Origin: a virus
DNA length: 31,471 nucleotides
Reading direction: 5' to 3' (one strand)
Virus record (IMG/VR): IMGVR_UViG_3300020193_000088
Span: 1-31,471 of that record
Below the pieces are notes generated by a model, which saw only the letters and a program-made list of their open reading frames with translations, made no database searches and was not told the origin of the DNA. Both the position numbers and the translations under genes were made by a program. This document shows, piece by piece, positions 15,715-22,969 of this stretch; positions within the stretch are counted from its first letter, which is position 1; each line of letters starts with the position of its first letter.

Positions 15715-16107
15715 ATGTTTGAAACAATAGATGAATCCAACTTTATGTTATTTGCCGCAAAACATTATGATAATCTAAGTTGTATGGATCAACTTGAGTT
15801 TCAAGAAGATATAGAACGAATCAAATATATAAAAAGATTGTTTGTAAAATATAAGAAGAATAAAGAACTAAAGGAGCGATTAATACTCAATCATTTGATT
15901 ATTCTTTACAATGTATTTTATCATAAAGCATGTACAAGAATGTTGTGTTATAAATTATATGAATATCTACAATATTTGAAGCCCTTTCTAGTTTATTTAA
16001 ACTATTGGCCCGATAAAGTAGATGCAATTGGTATAAACAAAATAATAATTAATGATTCAGACATTGCTATGGATAGTTACATTATTCAAAAGTTAAGGGG
16101 ACTTTAA
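15715..16107 (+). CDS. Conserved hypothetical protein (130 aa)
   Basis: A helical protein rich in Tyr, Leu and Lys (LEFQEDIERIKYIKRLFVKY...LKERLILNHLIILYNVFY), with no enzyme motif and no clear membrane segment. A similar small helical protein followed by the gene below is familiar from T4-like marine phage late regions, so I regard it as conserved there, but the function is unknown. The stop overlaps the start of the next gene by one base (TAATG), indicating coupled translation. Confidence 0.7.
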   Translation: MFETIDESNFMLFAAKHYDNLSCMDQLEFQEDIERIKYIKRLFVKYKKNKELKERLILNHLIILYNVFYHKACTRMLCYKLYEYLQYLKPFLVYLNYWPDKVDAIGINKIIINDSDIAMDSYIIQKLRGL

Positions 16108-16676
16108 TGGCAGATAGTAGTGTTGTTGGATTAGGAAGCGGAATGGACTTATATGTTGTTTACCGTTTTGTACGGGCGCTTAGCACTCCGTTTAATGAAA
16201 CTGACGCATTTAAGTTGGGATTAATAGACGAAAATGGAAAGAGACTTAAAAAGGCCTCTACTAAAGAAGAAAAGATGGCGATGTCGTATTTTCATCGTTT
16301 AATTTTTAATATGAAGCGTCTATTATCAAAAGTAGGACTTACAAGTAAATTTGCAACATTCGCAGCAGCTTTATTGTTACTTCGAGAAAATAAAGAAAAT
16401 TACACAGAAGAACAAATAGTAAAGAAAATAAACGAAAATATTGAATATTTAAAGAAAAACTCAGTTAAAAATTTCAAAGAGTTTGTAGAAGAGATTACTA
16501 ATTCCACCGGTCCAGCGGTTGCTGGTACTGGCGATGATGTCGCCACTTGGGTTAAACATCCATATCGTGTTGGAAAGAAGGGCGAAAAAAAGAGACAAGG
16601 TAGATATATTAATGGAGTTACTTATCTTAAAAGAGTTGCCAAAGAAGCAGCGAAAAACGGTCGAATACGGCAATGA
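16107..16676 (+). CDS. Conserved T4-like phage protein (189 aa), unknown function
   Basis: Begins MADSSVVGLGSGMDLYVVYR and continues with FVRALSTPFNETDAFKLGLI, a pattern I associate with a conserved late protein of marine T4-like phages. The middle is helical (about 56-130), and a Gly-rich STGPAVAGTGDDVATW segment (about 134-149) precedes a basic C-terminus. AAGGGG lies 6 nt before ATG. Its place just before the endolysin and after virion genes suggests a virion or assembly role, but this is inference only. Confidence 0.7.
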   Translation: MADSSVVGLGSGMDLYVVYRFVRALSTPFNETDAFKLGLIDENGKRLKKASTKEEKMAMSYFHRLIFNMKRLLSKVGLTSKFATFAAALLLLRENKENYTEEQIVKKINENIEYLKKNSVKNFKEFVEEITNSTGPAVAGTGDDVATWVKHPYRVGKKGEKKRQGRYINGVTYLKRVAKEAAKNGRIRQ

Positions 16677-16723
16677 AGACACGTAAAGGAATTTACAATG
16701 AATTGATGATTGGAGGCATAACA

Positions 16724-17311
16724 ATGGCTGAAGAAAATATTTTAAATACAACAAACGACGAATCGTCCTCAGTAAAGAAAAAAGTAAAGGCTGAGGTGGC
16801 TCCTTCAAGTGATCAAGCGAATGTGAATCTATCAGAAAATTTTACACTTGAAGAATTTACATTCTCAAATACAGTTAAGAAATCTGGACAAAATATACTT
16901 AATGTTCCATCTAAAAAAGAAATAGCTTCTGCTGTTGCGCTTTGTGAAAACGTACTTCAAAAAGTACGTGATAAATTTGGACCAACTCATATATATTCTG
17001 GTTACCGAAATCAACAAGTAAATAAACTTGTTGGAGGCAGTCCTAATTCGCAGCATATGAAAGGCGAAGCTGCTGATATAGCAGTGAAGGGATATGATAA
17101 TTATAAAATAGCTTGTTGGATTCGTGATAATTTAGAGTTTGATCAGCTAATACTTGAGTTCCGTAATCCAGAAGAATTTGGATCTGGTTGGATACACGTA
17201 TCATATAGTGAAGGTAATAATCGAAAAGAATCGTTAACTGCGACACTACTTCGGCCTGCTCATAATGCAGAAAATAATCGCGTTGTTTATAAAAAGGGAT
17301 TGGTTAGATAA
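16724..17311 (+). CDS. Endolysin, peptidase M15 (D-Ala-D-Ala carboxypeptidase-like)
   Basis: Cell-wall peptidase expected to cut peptidoglycan cross-links at lysis. The M15 zinc set is visible: SQHMKGEAADI supplies H111 and D118, and GWIHVSY supplies H158; SGYRNQQVN (92-100) is the typical preceding segment. The frame is open from ATG 16673, but the in-frame ATG 16724 has GGAGG 7 nt upstream while the upstream ATG has none, so the product is probably 195 aa. The first 35 residues are a charged low-complexity tail, with no signal peptide, so release depends on a holin. It is followed at once by a spanin pair and a holin candidate, forming a lysis cassette. Confidence 0.88.
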   Translation: MAEENILNTTNDESSSVKKKVKAEVAPSSDQANVNLSENFTLEEFTFSNTVKKSGQNILNVPSKKEIASAVALCENVLQKVRDKFGPTHIYSGYRNQQVNKLVGGSPNSQHMKGEAADIAVKGYDNYKIACWIRDNLEFDQLILEFRNPEEFGSGWIHVSYSEGNNRKESLTATLLRPAHNAENNRVVYKKGLVR

Positions 17312-17811
17312 TGTTTCTTAATTTACTTACTGCAAAAATTATAGGCGGTGTGGCCATTGTGGGTCTTATTGGTGGAGTTTATTTGTACATATCACATTTA
17401 AAATCCAGCTTAGCCACACTTGAAGCAAATAATGTAAAGCTAAATTTTGCTGTTGAACAACAAAAAGAATTGATAGAGCAGCAAAATAAAGACATAATTG
17501 TGGTCGCCAATTATTTCAAGGATTATCAAAAACTTAACAACTCTTTAAACAAATCATTAAACACACTTAATGAAAAATTCAACAAGAAAAATGCAGAAGA
17601 CGTTCAAAGAGATTTAGGCAAAATCGCAAAGGCAAAATCTAAATTAATAGAAAAAATAATAAATAAAGGAAGTAATAACTCTCTTCGATGTCTTGAAATA
17701 GCTATGGGAGCTTCGTTAACTGATGAAGAAAAAGGTGCAACTAAACGGTCGGAAATTAATTCGGAGTGCTATGATATTGCTAACCCTTCCTATTCTGACA
17801 ATGGGAATTAG
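17311..17811 (+). CDS. Inner-membrane spanin (Rz-like)
   Basis: Type II membrane protein: one hydrophobic segment near the N-terminus (about residues 8-28; KIIGGVAIVGLIGGVYLYI) followed by a long coiled-coil-like helix (LATLEANNVKLNFAVEQQKE and on, to about 120). This is the architecture of Rz-type inner-membrane spanins, which link to an outer-membrane lipoprotein to fuse the two membranes at the end of lysis. The start shares a base with the endolysin stop (TAATG). Its last 89 nt overlap the lipoprotein spanin gene in another frame, as in Rz/Rz1. Two cysteines near the C-terminus could form disulfides. Assigned from architecture and context. Confidence 0.8.
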   Translation: MFLNLLTAKIIGGVAIVGLIGGVYLYISHLKSSLATLEANNVKLNFAVEQQKELIEQQNKDIIVVANYFKDYQKLNNSLNKSLNTLNEKFNKKNAEDVQRDLGKIAKAKSKLIEKIINKGSNNSLRCLEIAMGASLTDEEKGATKRSEINSECYDIANPSYSDNGN

Positions 17812-18121
17812 TGCGTGCGAGACTGTTGATAAATTAGAGTTCTTCAAGAAAGAAACGCCTAGATTAGCACTTAATTTAGAGTCCCCACCTCCTATAAGGC
17901 TTAATGATGTTAAATGGATAGTAATTACTGAAAGTAATTATGCGGAAATATTCGACGAATTAAAAAAACAAAATAAAGATCCAGTGCTTTTTGCTTTGAC
18001 AGACGACGAATATAAAATACTATCATTAAATATAGGTGAAGTTAGAAAATACATTATACTTAATAATGATGTATTAAAAAAGTATCGAGAGTATTATGAA
18101 AGTACTAACGATGAGCAATAA
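17723..18121 (+). CDS. Outer-membrane lipoprotein spanin (Rz1-like)
   Basis: A lipoprotein signal is clear: basic start MKKKVQLNGRKLIRS, hydrophobic core AMILLTLPILTMG, and lipobox ISAC with the acylated cysteine at C32. The mature part (100 aa) includes a Pro-rich segment ESPPPIRLND typical of o-spanins. It starts within the coding sequence of the inner-membrane spanin in a different frame and ends beyond it, an overlapping Rz/Rz1-type arrangement. The ATG has GGAG 13 nt upstream, a weak site, so translation may depend on coupling. At 132 aa it is longer than lambda Rz1 (60 aa), with an extra domain of about 70 residues. Confidence 0.82.
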   Translation: MKKKVQLNGRKLIRSAMILLTLPILTMGISACETVDKLEFFKKETPRLALNLESPPPIRLNDVKWIVITESNYAEIFDELKKQNKDPVLFALTDDEYKILSLNIGEVRKYIILNNDVLKKYREYYESTNDEQ

Positions 18122-18449
18122 CACAAAATCAAATCCTCGTTCGTCTATCAGAATAAGAGATGAAAATAAAGATGGAATGATTAATGAATCTGACGTTGAA
18201 ATGAAATATGATATTATTAAGATTAAAAATGAAGATAGAAAAGAAATTGCTCAACGAAAAATGGCTTGGTTTTCTCTTATTGGTATGTTGTTTTATCCGT
18301 TCTCAATTATTATTGCAACTGTCTTAGAACTTGAAAATGCTGCTAATATTATAGGCAATATTGCATCTACATATTTTGTATCTGTTGCTGCTATTGTTGC
18401 TGCATTTTTTGCAAAAGAGGCATATGTTAAAAAAAATAAGGAGAAATGA
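18096..18449 (+). CDS. Holin-like protein with two membrane helices and an EF-hand-like loop
   Basis: A 117-aa protein with two hydrophobic segments (about 57-77, WFSLIGMLFYPFSIIIATVL; and 86-106, GNIASTYFVSVAAIVAAFF) and a Lys-rich C-terminus, the layout of class II holins. The soluble N-terminus carries DENKDGMINESD (22-33), a calcium-binding EF-hand-type loop with D1, N3, D5, G6, I8, N9 and D12. It overlaps the lipoprotein spanin by 26 nt and directly follows the endolysin and spanins, so it is the best holin candidate. The start could be ATG 18096 or the in-frame ATG 18111; neither has a strong ribosome site. Calcium control is inference. Confidence 0.65.
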   Translation: MKVLTMSNNTKSNPRSSIRIRDENKDGMINESDVEMKYDIIKIKNEDRKEIAQRKMAWFSLIGMLFYPFSIIIATVLELENAANIIGNIASTYFVSVAAIVAAFFAKEAYVKKNKEK

Positions 18450-18613
18450 AAAAAATGACAATCACCAGTTCAAATGAATGTAATAATTGCAATTGTATTC
18501 AAGAACAATGCAAATGTTTTGAAAAATATGATGCTTGCAATTGTAAAGATTGTGATTGTTTGCAAGACCCAGATCCATGGCATGGAAATGAAGAAACACA
18601 TATTGATATATAA
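18446..18613 (+). CDS. Cysteine-rich metallothionein-like miniprotein 1
   Basis: A 55-codon frame whose start overlaps the stop of the holin-like gene (ATGA). AAGGAG at 18438-18443 fits best with the in-frame ATG at 18455 (11-nt spacing), which would give 52 aa. Nine cysteines fall in CxC and CxxC clusters: CNNCNC (12-17), CKC (22-24) and CNCKDCDC (31-38), followed by an acidic, His-containing tail (DPDPWHGNEETHIDI). The spacing is that of metal-thiolate proteins such as metallothioneins; there is no signal peptide or membrane segment. No known family is recognised by eye. A second Cys-rich gene follows after 3 nt. Confidence 0.7.
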   Translation: MKKMTITSSNECNNCNCIQEQCKCFEKYDACNCKDCDCLQDPDPWHGNEETHIDI

Positions 18614-18616
18614 AAA

Positions 18617-18844
18617 ATGACAATTAATTTATCGGATGCATACGCCGATTTAAAAGTATGCAGTAATTGTATGCATCCTTGTCACTGCAATAATGCAGAA
18701 GATAAATCATCTTCCGCATTTCGTCTACAAGGCCGATGTTGCGAATTAGTTGGAATTGGTATGACGGATAAAAATGACATTTGTGGTTGTAAAAAATGTT
18801 GTTGTGATATTAAAAAATATCCAGGCATGAGTTACGCTATCTGA
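18617..18844 (+). CDS. Cysteine-rich metallothionein-like miniprotein 2
   Basis: A 75-residue protein with eleven cysteines: CSNCMHPCHC (15-24), CC (41-42) and CGCKKCCC (56-63). The first group includes a histidine in CMHPCHC. Like its neighbour it begins MTI, but otherwise the two are not close copies, so they may be diverged paralogues or partners. No separate ribosome site is seen; it starts 3 nt after the stop of the first miniprotein and is probably translated by coupling. The clusters suggest binding of zinc, copper or an iron-sulfur centre; which one cannot be told from sequence. The 130-bp region after it contains the primase promoter, so this is the last gene of the lysis-region transcript. 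Confidence 0.75.
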   Translation: MTINLSDAYADLKVCSNCMHPCHCNNAEDKSSSAFRLQGRCCELVGIGMTDKNDICGCKKCCCDIKKYPGMSYAI

Positions 18845-18883
18845 TTCACATTTATAAGAAAATAAGAAAATAATTATCTAAAT

Positions 18884-18951
18884 TTGCAAAAAACTTCTTG
18901 ACTTTTGCAATAATTATAGGTATTATAGGCCTTGTGCCTATTTGATATAAT
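18884..18951 (+). promoter_or_regulatory. Complex promoter region of the primase operon
   Basis: Several elements are packed in 70 bp. An inverted repeat TTGCAAAA (18884-18891) / TTTTGCAA (18903-18910) surrounds a -35-like TTGACT (18898-18903). A -10-like TATTAT follows after 17 bp (18921-18926). ATTATAGG occurs twice in tandem (18913-18920, 18922-18929). A short hairpin ATAGGC / GCCTAT (18925-18930, 18936-18941) follows, and finally an extended -10, TGATATAAT (18943-18951). Two promoters with possible repressor or activator sites are plausible; none is proven. Confidence 0.5.
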
Positions 18952-18976
18952 ATAGTTATAAGTTAATTATGGATAT

Positions 18977-20005
18977 ATGATGAGTATATGGATCGACATA
19001 AAATACGCTAATTTGCTATCAGTACAATTAGAAAGGTATAAAGTAAGACAAACAAATCCGTATTTGGCTAACTTTAGATGCCCGATATGTGGAGATAGTA
19101 AAACTAGTAAATCTAAAGCTAGAGGATACATATATCAGAAGTTGAATGCTTTGTTTTATAAGTGTCATAATTGTGGTGCTGGCTTAAGTATTGGTAACTT
19201 CATTAAGGAGTTAAATTCAGGATTATTTAAAGAATATTCTCTTGAAAGATATAAAGAAGGATATTCTATTCCATCTACATCTAAAAATAAAGTAGATTTT
19301 ACATTTAAGCCACCGGTATTTAAAGAAAAAAGATTGCTTGATCGTCTGCTGCCCAGACTTGATAGTCTGCCCGATACTAATGAAGCAGTACAATATTGTT
19401 TGTTGAGAAAAATACCTAAAGAAAAATTCAGCAGTTTATATTTTATTGATGATGTCAATCTTATAGAACAAATAGCGCCATCTTATAAAGATAAATTAAT
19501 TAAGTTGACTCCTAGACTTGTTATACCGTATTATGATCGTAATGATAATCTTATTGCTGTCACTTGCAGGTCTCTTAGAAATGAAAATCTTAGATATTTA
19601 AATATAGTTATTGACAAAACTGCTTCTCTTATATATAATATAGAAAATGTCGATACGTCTAAAACAGTGTATTGCTGTGAAGGGCCTATTGATAGTATGT
19701 TCTTAAGTAATGCTATAGCTGCCAGCTCGTCGAATTTGCAACGAGTATCAAAACATGTGCCGAAGCATAATCTTGTTTTAATTTTTGATAATCAACCACG
19801 TAATAAAGAAATTGTAAAAATAATGAAAGATGCTGCGCAAAATTCATTTAAAATGGTTGTTTGGCCAGAAAATATTCAACAAAAGGATATCAATGAAATT
19901 ATTTGTTCTGGAACATCTCCAGAAAAAGTACTTGACGTAATAAATAATAATACATTTTCCGACTTATCTCTTAAATTGAAATTAAATTCATGGAGTAAAT
20001 GTTGA
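18977..20005 (+). CDS. 61: DNA primase (T4 gp61-like)
   Basis: Makes RNA primers for lagging-strand synthesis together with gp41. An N-terminal zinc-binding domain has CPICGDSK (about 35-42) and CHNCG (about 62-66), with the T4-like SKARGYIYQKLNALFYKC between. The TOPRIM-like catalytic core shows LVIPYYDRNDN, CCEGPIDSMFL (acidic E/D pair) and LIFDNQPRNKE, in the same order as in T4 gp61. Length, 342 aa, equals T4 gp61. The start has two adjacent ATGs (18977, 18980) and no clear ribosome site. The stop overlaps the start of thyX. Confidence 0.95.
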   Translation: MMSIWIDIKYANLLSVQLERYKVRQTNPYLANFRCPICGDSKTSKSKARGYIYQKLNALFYKCHNCGAGLSIGNFIKELNSGLFKEYSLERYKEGYSIPSTSKNKVDFTFKPPVFKEKRLLDRLLPRLDSLPDTNEAVQYCLLRKIPKEKFSSLYFIDDVNLIEQIAPSYKDKLIKLTPRLVIPYYDRNDNLIAVTCRSLRNENLRYLNIVIDKTASLIYNIENVDTSKTVYCCEGPIDSMFLSNAIAASSSNLQRVSKHVPKHNLVLIFDNQPRNKEIVKIMKDAAQNSFKMVVWPENIQQKDINEIICSGTSPEKVLDVINNNTFSDLSLKLKLNSWSKC

Positions 20006-20751
20006 TGCATGTTAAAATGGTGTCATGCTCGCAGAAATCACTTGAATATAAAGTTGCTATGGGTGAATTGGCATTTGATAAAAATTGTGTGACAGACGAA
20101 TTTGTCAAAAAAGATTATCAGTTTAACGGCGATAAATTGGATGAAATGATTGCTTATACAGCAAGAGTATCAAATCCAAATAATCAAAATAACAAAACAT
20201 CAGTAGACAAACTTATAAGATATCTTATTAAAAATAAACATTGGTCAGTATTTGAGATGGTCAATATTTGTTTAGAAATTGAAACAACACGTGATATTGC
20301 AAGACAAATATTACGTCATCGCAGTTTTTCGTTTCAAGAATTTAGTCAACGTTATTCTGATCCAACTGATCCAACAAGCAAATTAGGTTTTGTGACAAGA
20401 GAAGCACGTCTTCAAGATACTAAAAATAGACAAAATAGTATAGAAGTAGAAGATGAGGAATTAGATAAGAAGTGGAGAGAACTTCAAAGTAACATTACAC
20501 AATCTGCAATAAAAGCATATGAATGGGCTATTCTACATGGTATTGCAAAAGAACAAGCAAGAGTAGTGTTACCAGAAGGATTAACTGTATCAAGAATGTA
20601 TATGAACGGCTCGCTTCGTTCGTGGATTCATTATATCGAACTACGTTCTGGACCAGAAACGCAGAAAGAACATAGAGAAGTCGCTAAAGAGTGTGCGCGT
20701 GTTATTGCAAATGTATTTCCTTTAATCAATAATTTTAAGAAAGAAGAATAA
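20005..20751 (+). CDS. thyX: Flavin-dependent thymidylate synthase ThyX
   Basis: Converts dUMP to dTMP using FAD, NADPH and methylene-tetrahydrofolate. The family signature RHRx7SxR is present as RHRSFSFQEFSQR (residues 104-116 from the chosen start), preceded by HWSVFEMVNICLEIETTRDI and followed by QARVVLPEGL and SLRSWIHYIELRS. The open frame begins at ATG 19999, but ATG 20005 lies 9 nt after GGAG and overlaps the primase stop (TGATG), so I prefer it (248 aa). Length is normal for ThyX. The deaminase at 8138 may supply dUMP, and nrdA follows without a gap. Confidence 0.96.
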   Translation: MHVKMVSCSQKSLEYKVAMGELAFDKNCVTDEFVKKDYQFNGDKLDEMIAYTARVSNPNNQNNKTSVDKLIRYLIKNKHWSVFEMVNICLEIETTRDIARQILRHRSFSFQEFSQRYSDPTDPTSKLGFVTREARLQDTKNRQNSIEVEDEELDKKWRELQSNITQSAIKAYEWAILHGIAKEQARVVLPEGLTVSRMYMNGSLRSWIHYIELRSGPETQKEHREVAKECARVIANVFPLINNFKKEE

Positions 20752-22545
20752 ATGGAATATATGGGAATAGAAATTCAACCAAATCGCGATAATTTGTTTG
20801 ACAGTAATGGCATTAAAAGACTTAAAGAATCTTATATGAATGAAAATGAAACATCACCGCAACAACGAATTGCATATGTTTCTAAAGTATTTTCTTCCAA
20901 TCAAGAACATGCTCAACGTCTATATGATTATGCTTCACAGCATTGGTTATCGTATTCTACTCCTATTTTAGCATATGGTTCTACTCGTCGAGGCCTGCCA
21001 ATATCATGTTATCTTAATTTTATTGAAGATACCGCAGAAGGTCTTGTTAATAATTTGTCTGAAACTAATTGGCTATCGATGCTAGGTGGTGGTGTTGGTA
21101 TAGGTTTTGGAATTCGATCAGCAGATAATAAGTCTACTGGTGTAATGTCTCATTTACGAATGTATGATGCATCTTCACTTGCATATAGACAGGGTCGTAC
21201 ACGTAGAGGCAGTTATGCTGTATACTTGGATATTTCTCATCCTGATATTTTGATGTTTATTGAAATGAGAAAGCCAACTGGTGATCAAAATATGCGTTGT
21301 CTTAATTTGCATCATGGCATTAACATTTCCGATGATTTCATGCGCATTATTGAAAAATGTATGACAGATAAAAATTTCGATGATTCGTGGGAATTAAAAG
21401 ATCCGAATACAAAAGAAGTTCGTGAAGTTGTATCTGCTCGTGATTTATGGCAACGTATTATTGAAATTCGTATGCAGACGGGAGAACCATATCTTCATTT
21501 TATTGACAAGTCCAATCGTGATTTGCCAAAATGGTTAAAGGATAAAAATCTTCGTATTAATCAGTCTAATTTATGTTCTGAAATAATTCTTCCTACAGAC
21601 AAAAATAGAACCGCTGTCTGTTGTTTATCTTCACTTAATTTGGAGTATTTTGATGAATGGTCAACTAACAAACAGTTTTTACGCGATGTTCTTGAAATGC
21701 TCGATAACGTTCTTCAAAAGTTTATTAATGATGCTCCTGATTATGTTGCTAGGGCTAAGTTCTCTGCGAGCAGAGAACGATCAGTTGGTGTTGGCGCACT
21801 TGGATTCCATGCATACTTACAACGAAATAAATTGCCTTTCGAATCAGCCCTTGCCAAATCAGTTAATATTAAAATGTTTAAATATATACGAACGGAATTG
21901 GACAAAGCTAATCGAGACCTTGCCAAAGAAAGAGGAGAAGCCCCTGATGCGATTGGATTTGGGATTAGGTGTAGTCATGTCATGGCAATTGCACCTAATG
22001 CCTCTTCTTCAATCATTATGGGAAATACCTCCCCATCAATTGAACCGTGGAGAGCAAATGCTTATCGCCAAGACACACTTAGCGGTGCATTTTTAAATAA
22101 AAATAAGTATCTTGATATTTTATTAAAAAAGAAATGTGAAGAGGATGATACATTAGATTACGAAAAGTTATGGTCAAATATTATTTCGAATGACGGTTCT
22201 GCACAACAACTAAAATGTTTAACGGATTATGAGAAGGATATATTTAAAACATCAATGGAAATAGATCAGAGGTGGATTATAGAACATGCAGCAGACCGTC
22301 AACAGTTTATTGATCAAGCTCAGTCAATTAATGTATTTTTCCGCCCAAACAGTAATATTAAATATTTACATGCTGTGCATTTTCTTGCATGGAAACTTGG
22401 ATTAAAGACAATGTATTATTGCCGAAGTGAAAAGATTGGTCGTGCTGATAAAATATCAAAGCAAATTGAAAGAGAAATTATAAAAGAAATTGACATATCT
22501 GCTCTTACTAAAAATGAGGATACTTGTTTGGCATGTGAAGGATGA
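20752..22545 (+). CDS. nrdA: Class I ribonucleoside-diphosphate reductase alpha subunit NrdA
   Basis: Large subunit that reduces ribonucleotides to deoxyribonucleotides. The catalytic set is visible: redox cysteines C86 (GLPISCYL) and C290 (RTAVCCLSSLNLEY), the radical triad N273-x-C275-x-E277 (SNLCSEI), the radical-transfer tyrosine pair in KTMYYCRSE, and a C-terminal CxxC (C592, C595) for thioredoxin/glutaredoxin exchange. At 597 aa it is much shorter than E. coli NrdA (761 aa) and starts almost at the 10-helix barrel, so the N-terminal ATP-cone that senses dATP is absent. The start abuts the thyX stop; an in-frame ATG three codons later (20761) is an alternative. Its partner nrdB is 440 bp downstream, separated by speD. 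Confidence 0.96.
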   Translation: MEYMGIEIQPNRDNLFDSNGIKRLKESYMNENETSPQQRIAYVSKVFSSNQEHAQRLYDYASQHWLSYSTPILAYGSTRRGLPISCYLNFIEDTAEGLVNNLSETNWLSMLGGGVGIGFGIRSADNKSTGVMSHLRMYDASSLAYRQGRTRRGSYAVYLDISHPDILMFIEMRKPTGDQNMRCLNLHHGINISDDFMRIIEKCMTDKNFDDSWELKDPNTKEVREVVSARDLWQRIIEIRMQTGEPYLHFIDKSNRDLPKWLKDKNLRINQSNLCSEIILPTDKNRTAVCCLSSLNLEYFDEWSTNKQFLRDVLEMLDNVLQKFINDAPDYVARAKFSASRERSVGVGALGFHAYLQRNKLPFESALAKSVNIKMFKYIRTELDKANRDLAKERGEAPDAIGFGIRCSHVMAIAPNASSSIIMGNTSPSIEPWRANAYRQDTLSGAFLNKNKYLDILLKKKCEEDDTLDYEKLWSNIISNDGSAQQLKCLTDYEKDIFKTSMEIDQRWIIEHAADRQQFIDQAQSINVFFRPNSNIKYLHAVHFLAWKLGLKTMYYCRSEKIGRADKISKQIEREIIKEIDISALTKNEDTCLACEG

Positions 22546-22546
22546 A

Positions 22547-22554
22547 TATAAATA
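22547..22554 (+). promoter_or_regulatory. T4-type late promoter (TATAAATA)
   Basis: Exact octamer just after the nrdA stop codon and about 44 bp before the speD ATG at 22598. It would let speD (and perhaps nrdB) be expressed late, separately from nrdA. Confidence 0.55.
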
Positions 22555-22597
22555 GACCATCGTTACAACAATATTGCAGAGGAAATATGATCGAATT

Positions 22598-22969
22598 ATG
22601 TCTGGAGAATTTATTGCAACAAAATATTCTGGTAAACATTTGATTCTAGACTTGTTCGATGTCGATCCTAAATTCTTGTGCTCTGTAAATGAAATAAAAA
22701 AATGTCTGAAAAAAGCAGCCACATCAGCTAAAGCAACAGTTTTAAAAGATGCTTTTCATCATTTTGGAAAGGACCATGGAGTAACTGGAATTATTGTATT
22801 ATCTGAAAGTCATATCAGCATTCATACATGGCCAGAAGAACGATATGCTGCTATTGATATTTTTATGTGTGGCGTTTGTAATCCAGAAGATTCAATTGAG
22901 GAAATTAATAATTATTTTAAGCCAGGCAATTTATCTAAGAATGTATTATACAGAGGTATAATAGCGTAA
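22598..22969 (+). CDS. speD: S-adenosylmethionine decarboxylase SpeD, prokaryotic type
   Basis: Pyruvoyl-dependent enzyme that makes decarboxylated SAM, the aminopropyl donor for spermidine. The self-cleavage site lies in VLSESHISIHTWPE: cleavage between E70 and S71 would give the pyruvoyl group. H76 and C91 (IDIFMCG) fall at the same spacing from the serine (+5, +20) as the essential His and Cys of the Thermotoga enzyme. Length of 124 aa is normal for the short bacterial form. ATG 22598 gives a natural N-terminus (MSGEFIATKYSGKHLILDLF), but it lacks a close ribosome site; TTG 22574 is an in-frame alternative. No spermidine synthase is in the window, so the host's SpeE is probably used. Confidence 0.95.
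   Translation: MSGEFIATKYSGKHLILDLFDVDPKFLCSVNEIKKCLKKAATSAKATVLKDAFHHFGKDHGVTGIIVLSESHISIHTWPEERYAAIDIFMCGVCNPEDSIEEINNYFKPGNLSKNVLYRGIIA

Noticed and set aside
21650-22096. Plus-strand alternative frame of 148 codons within nrdA
   Set aside because: Fully inside nrdA, which has all catalytic residues; no ribosome site and no motif in the alternative product.
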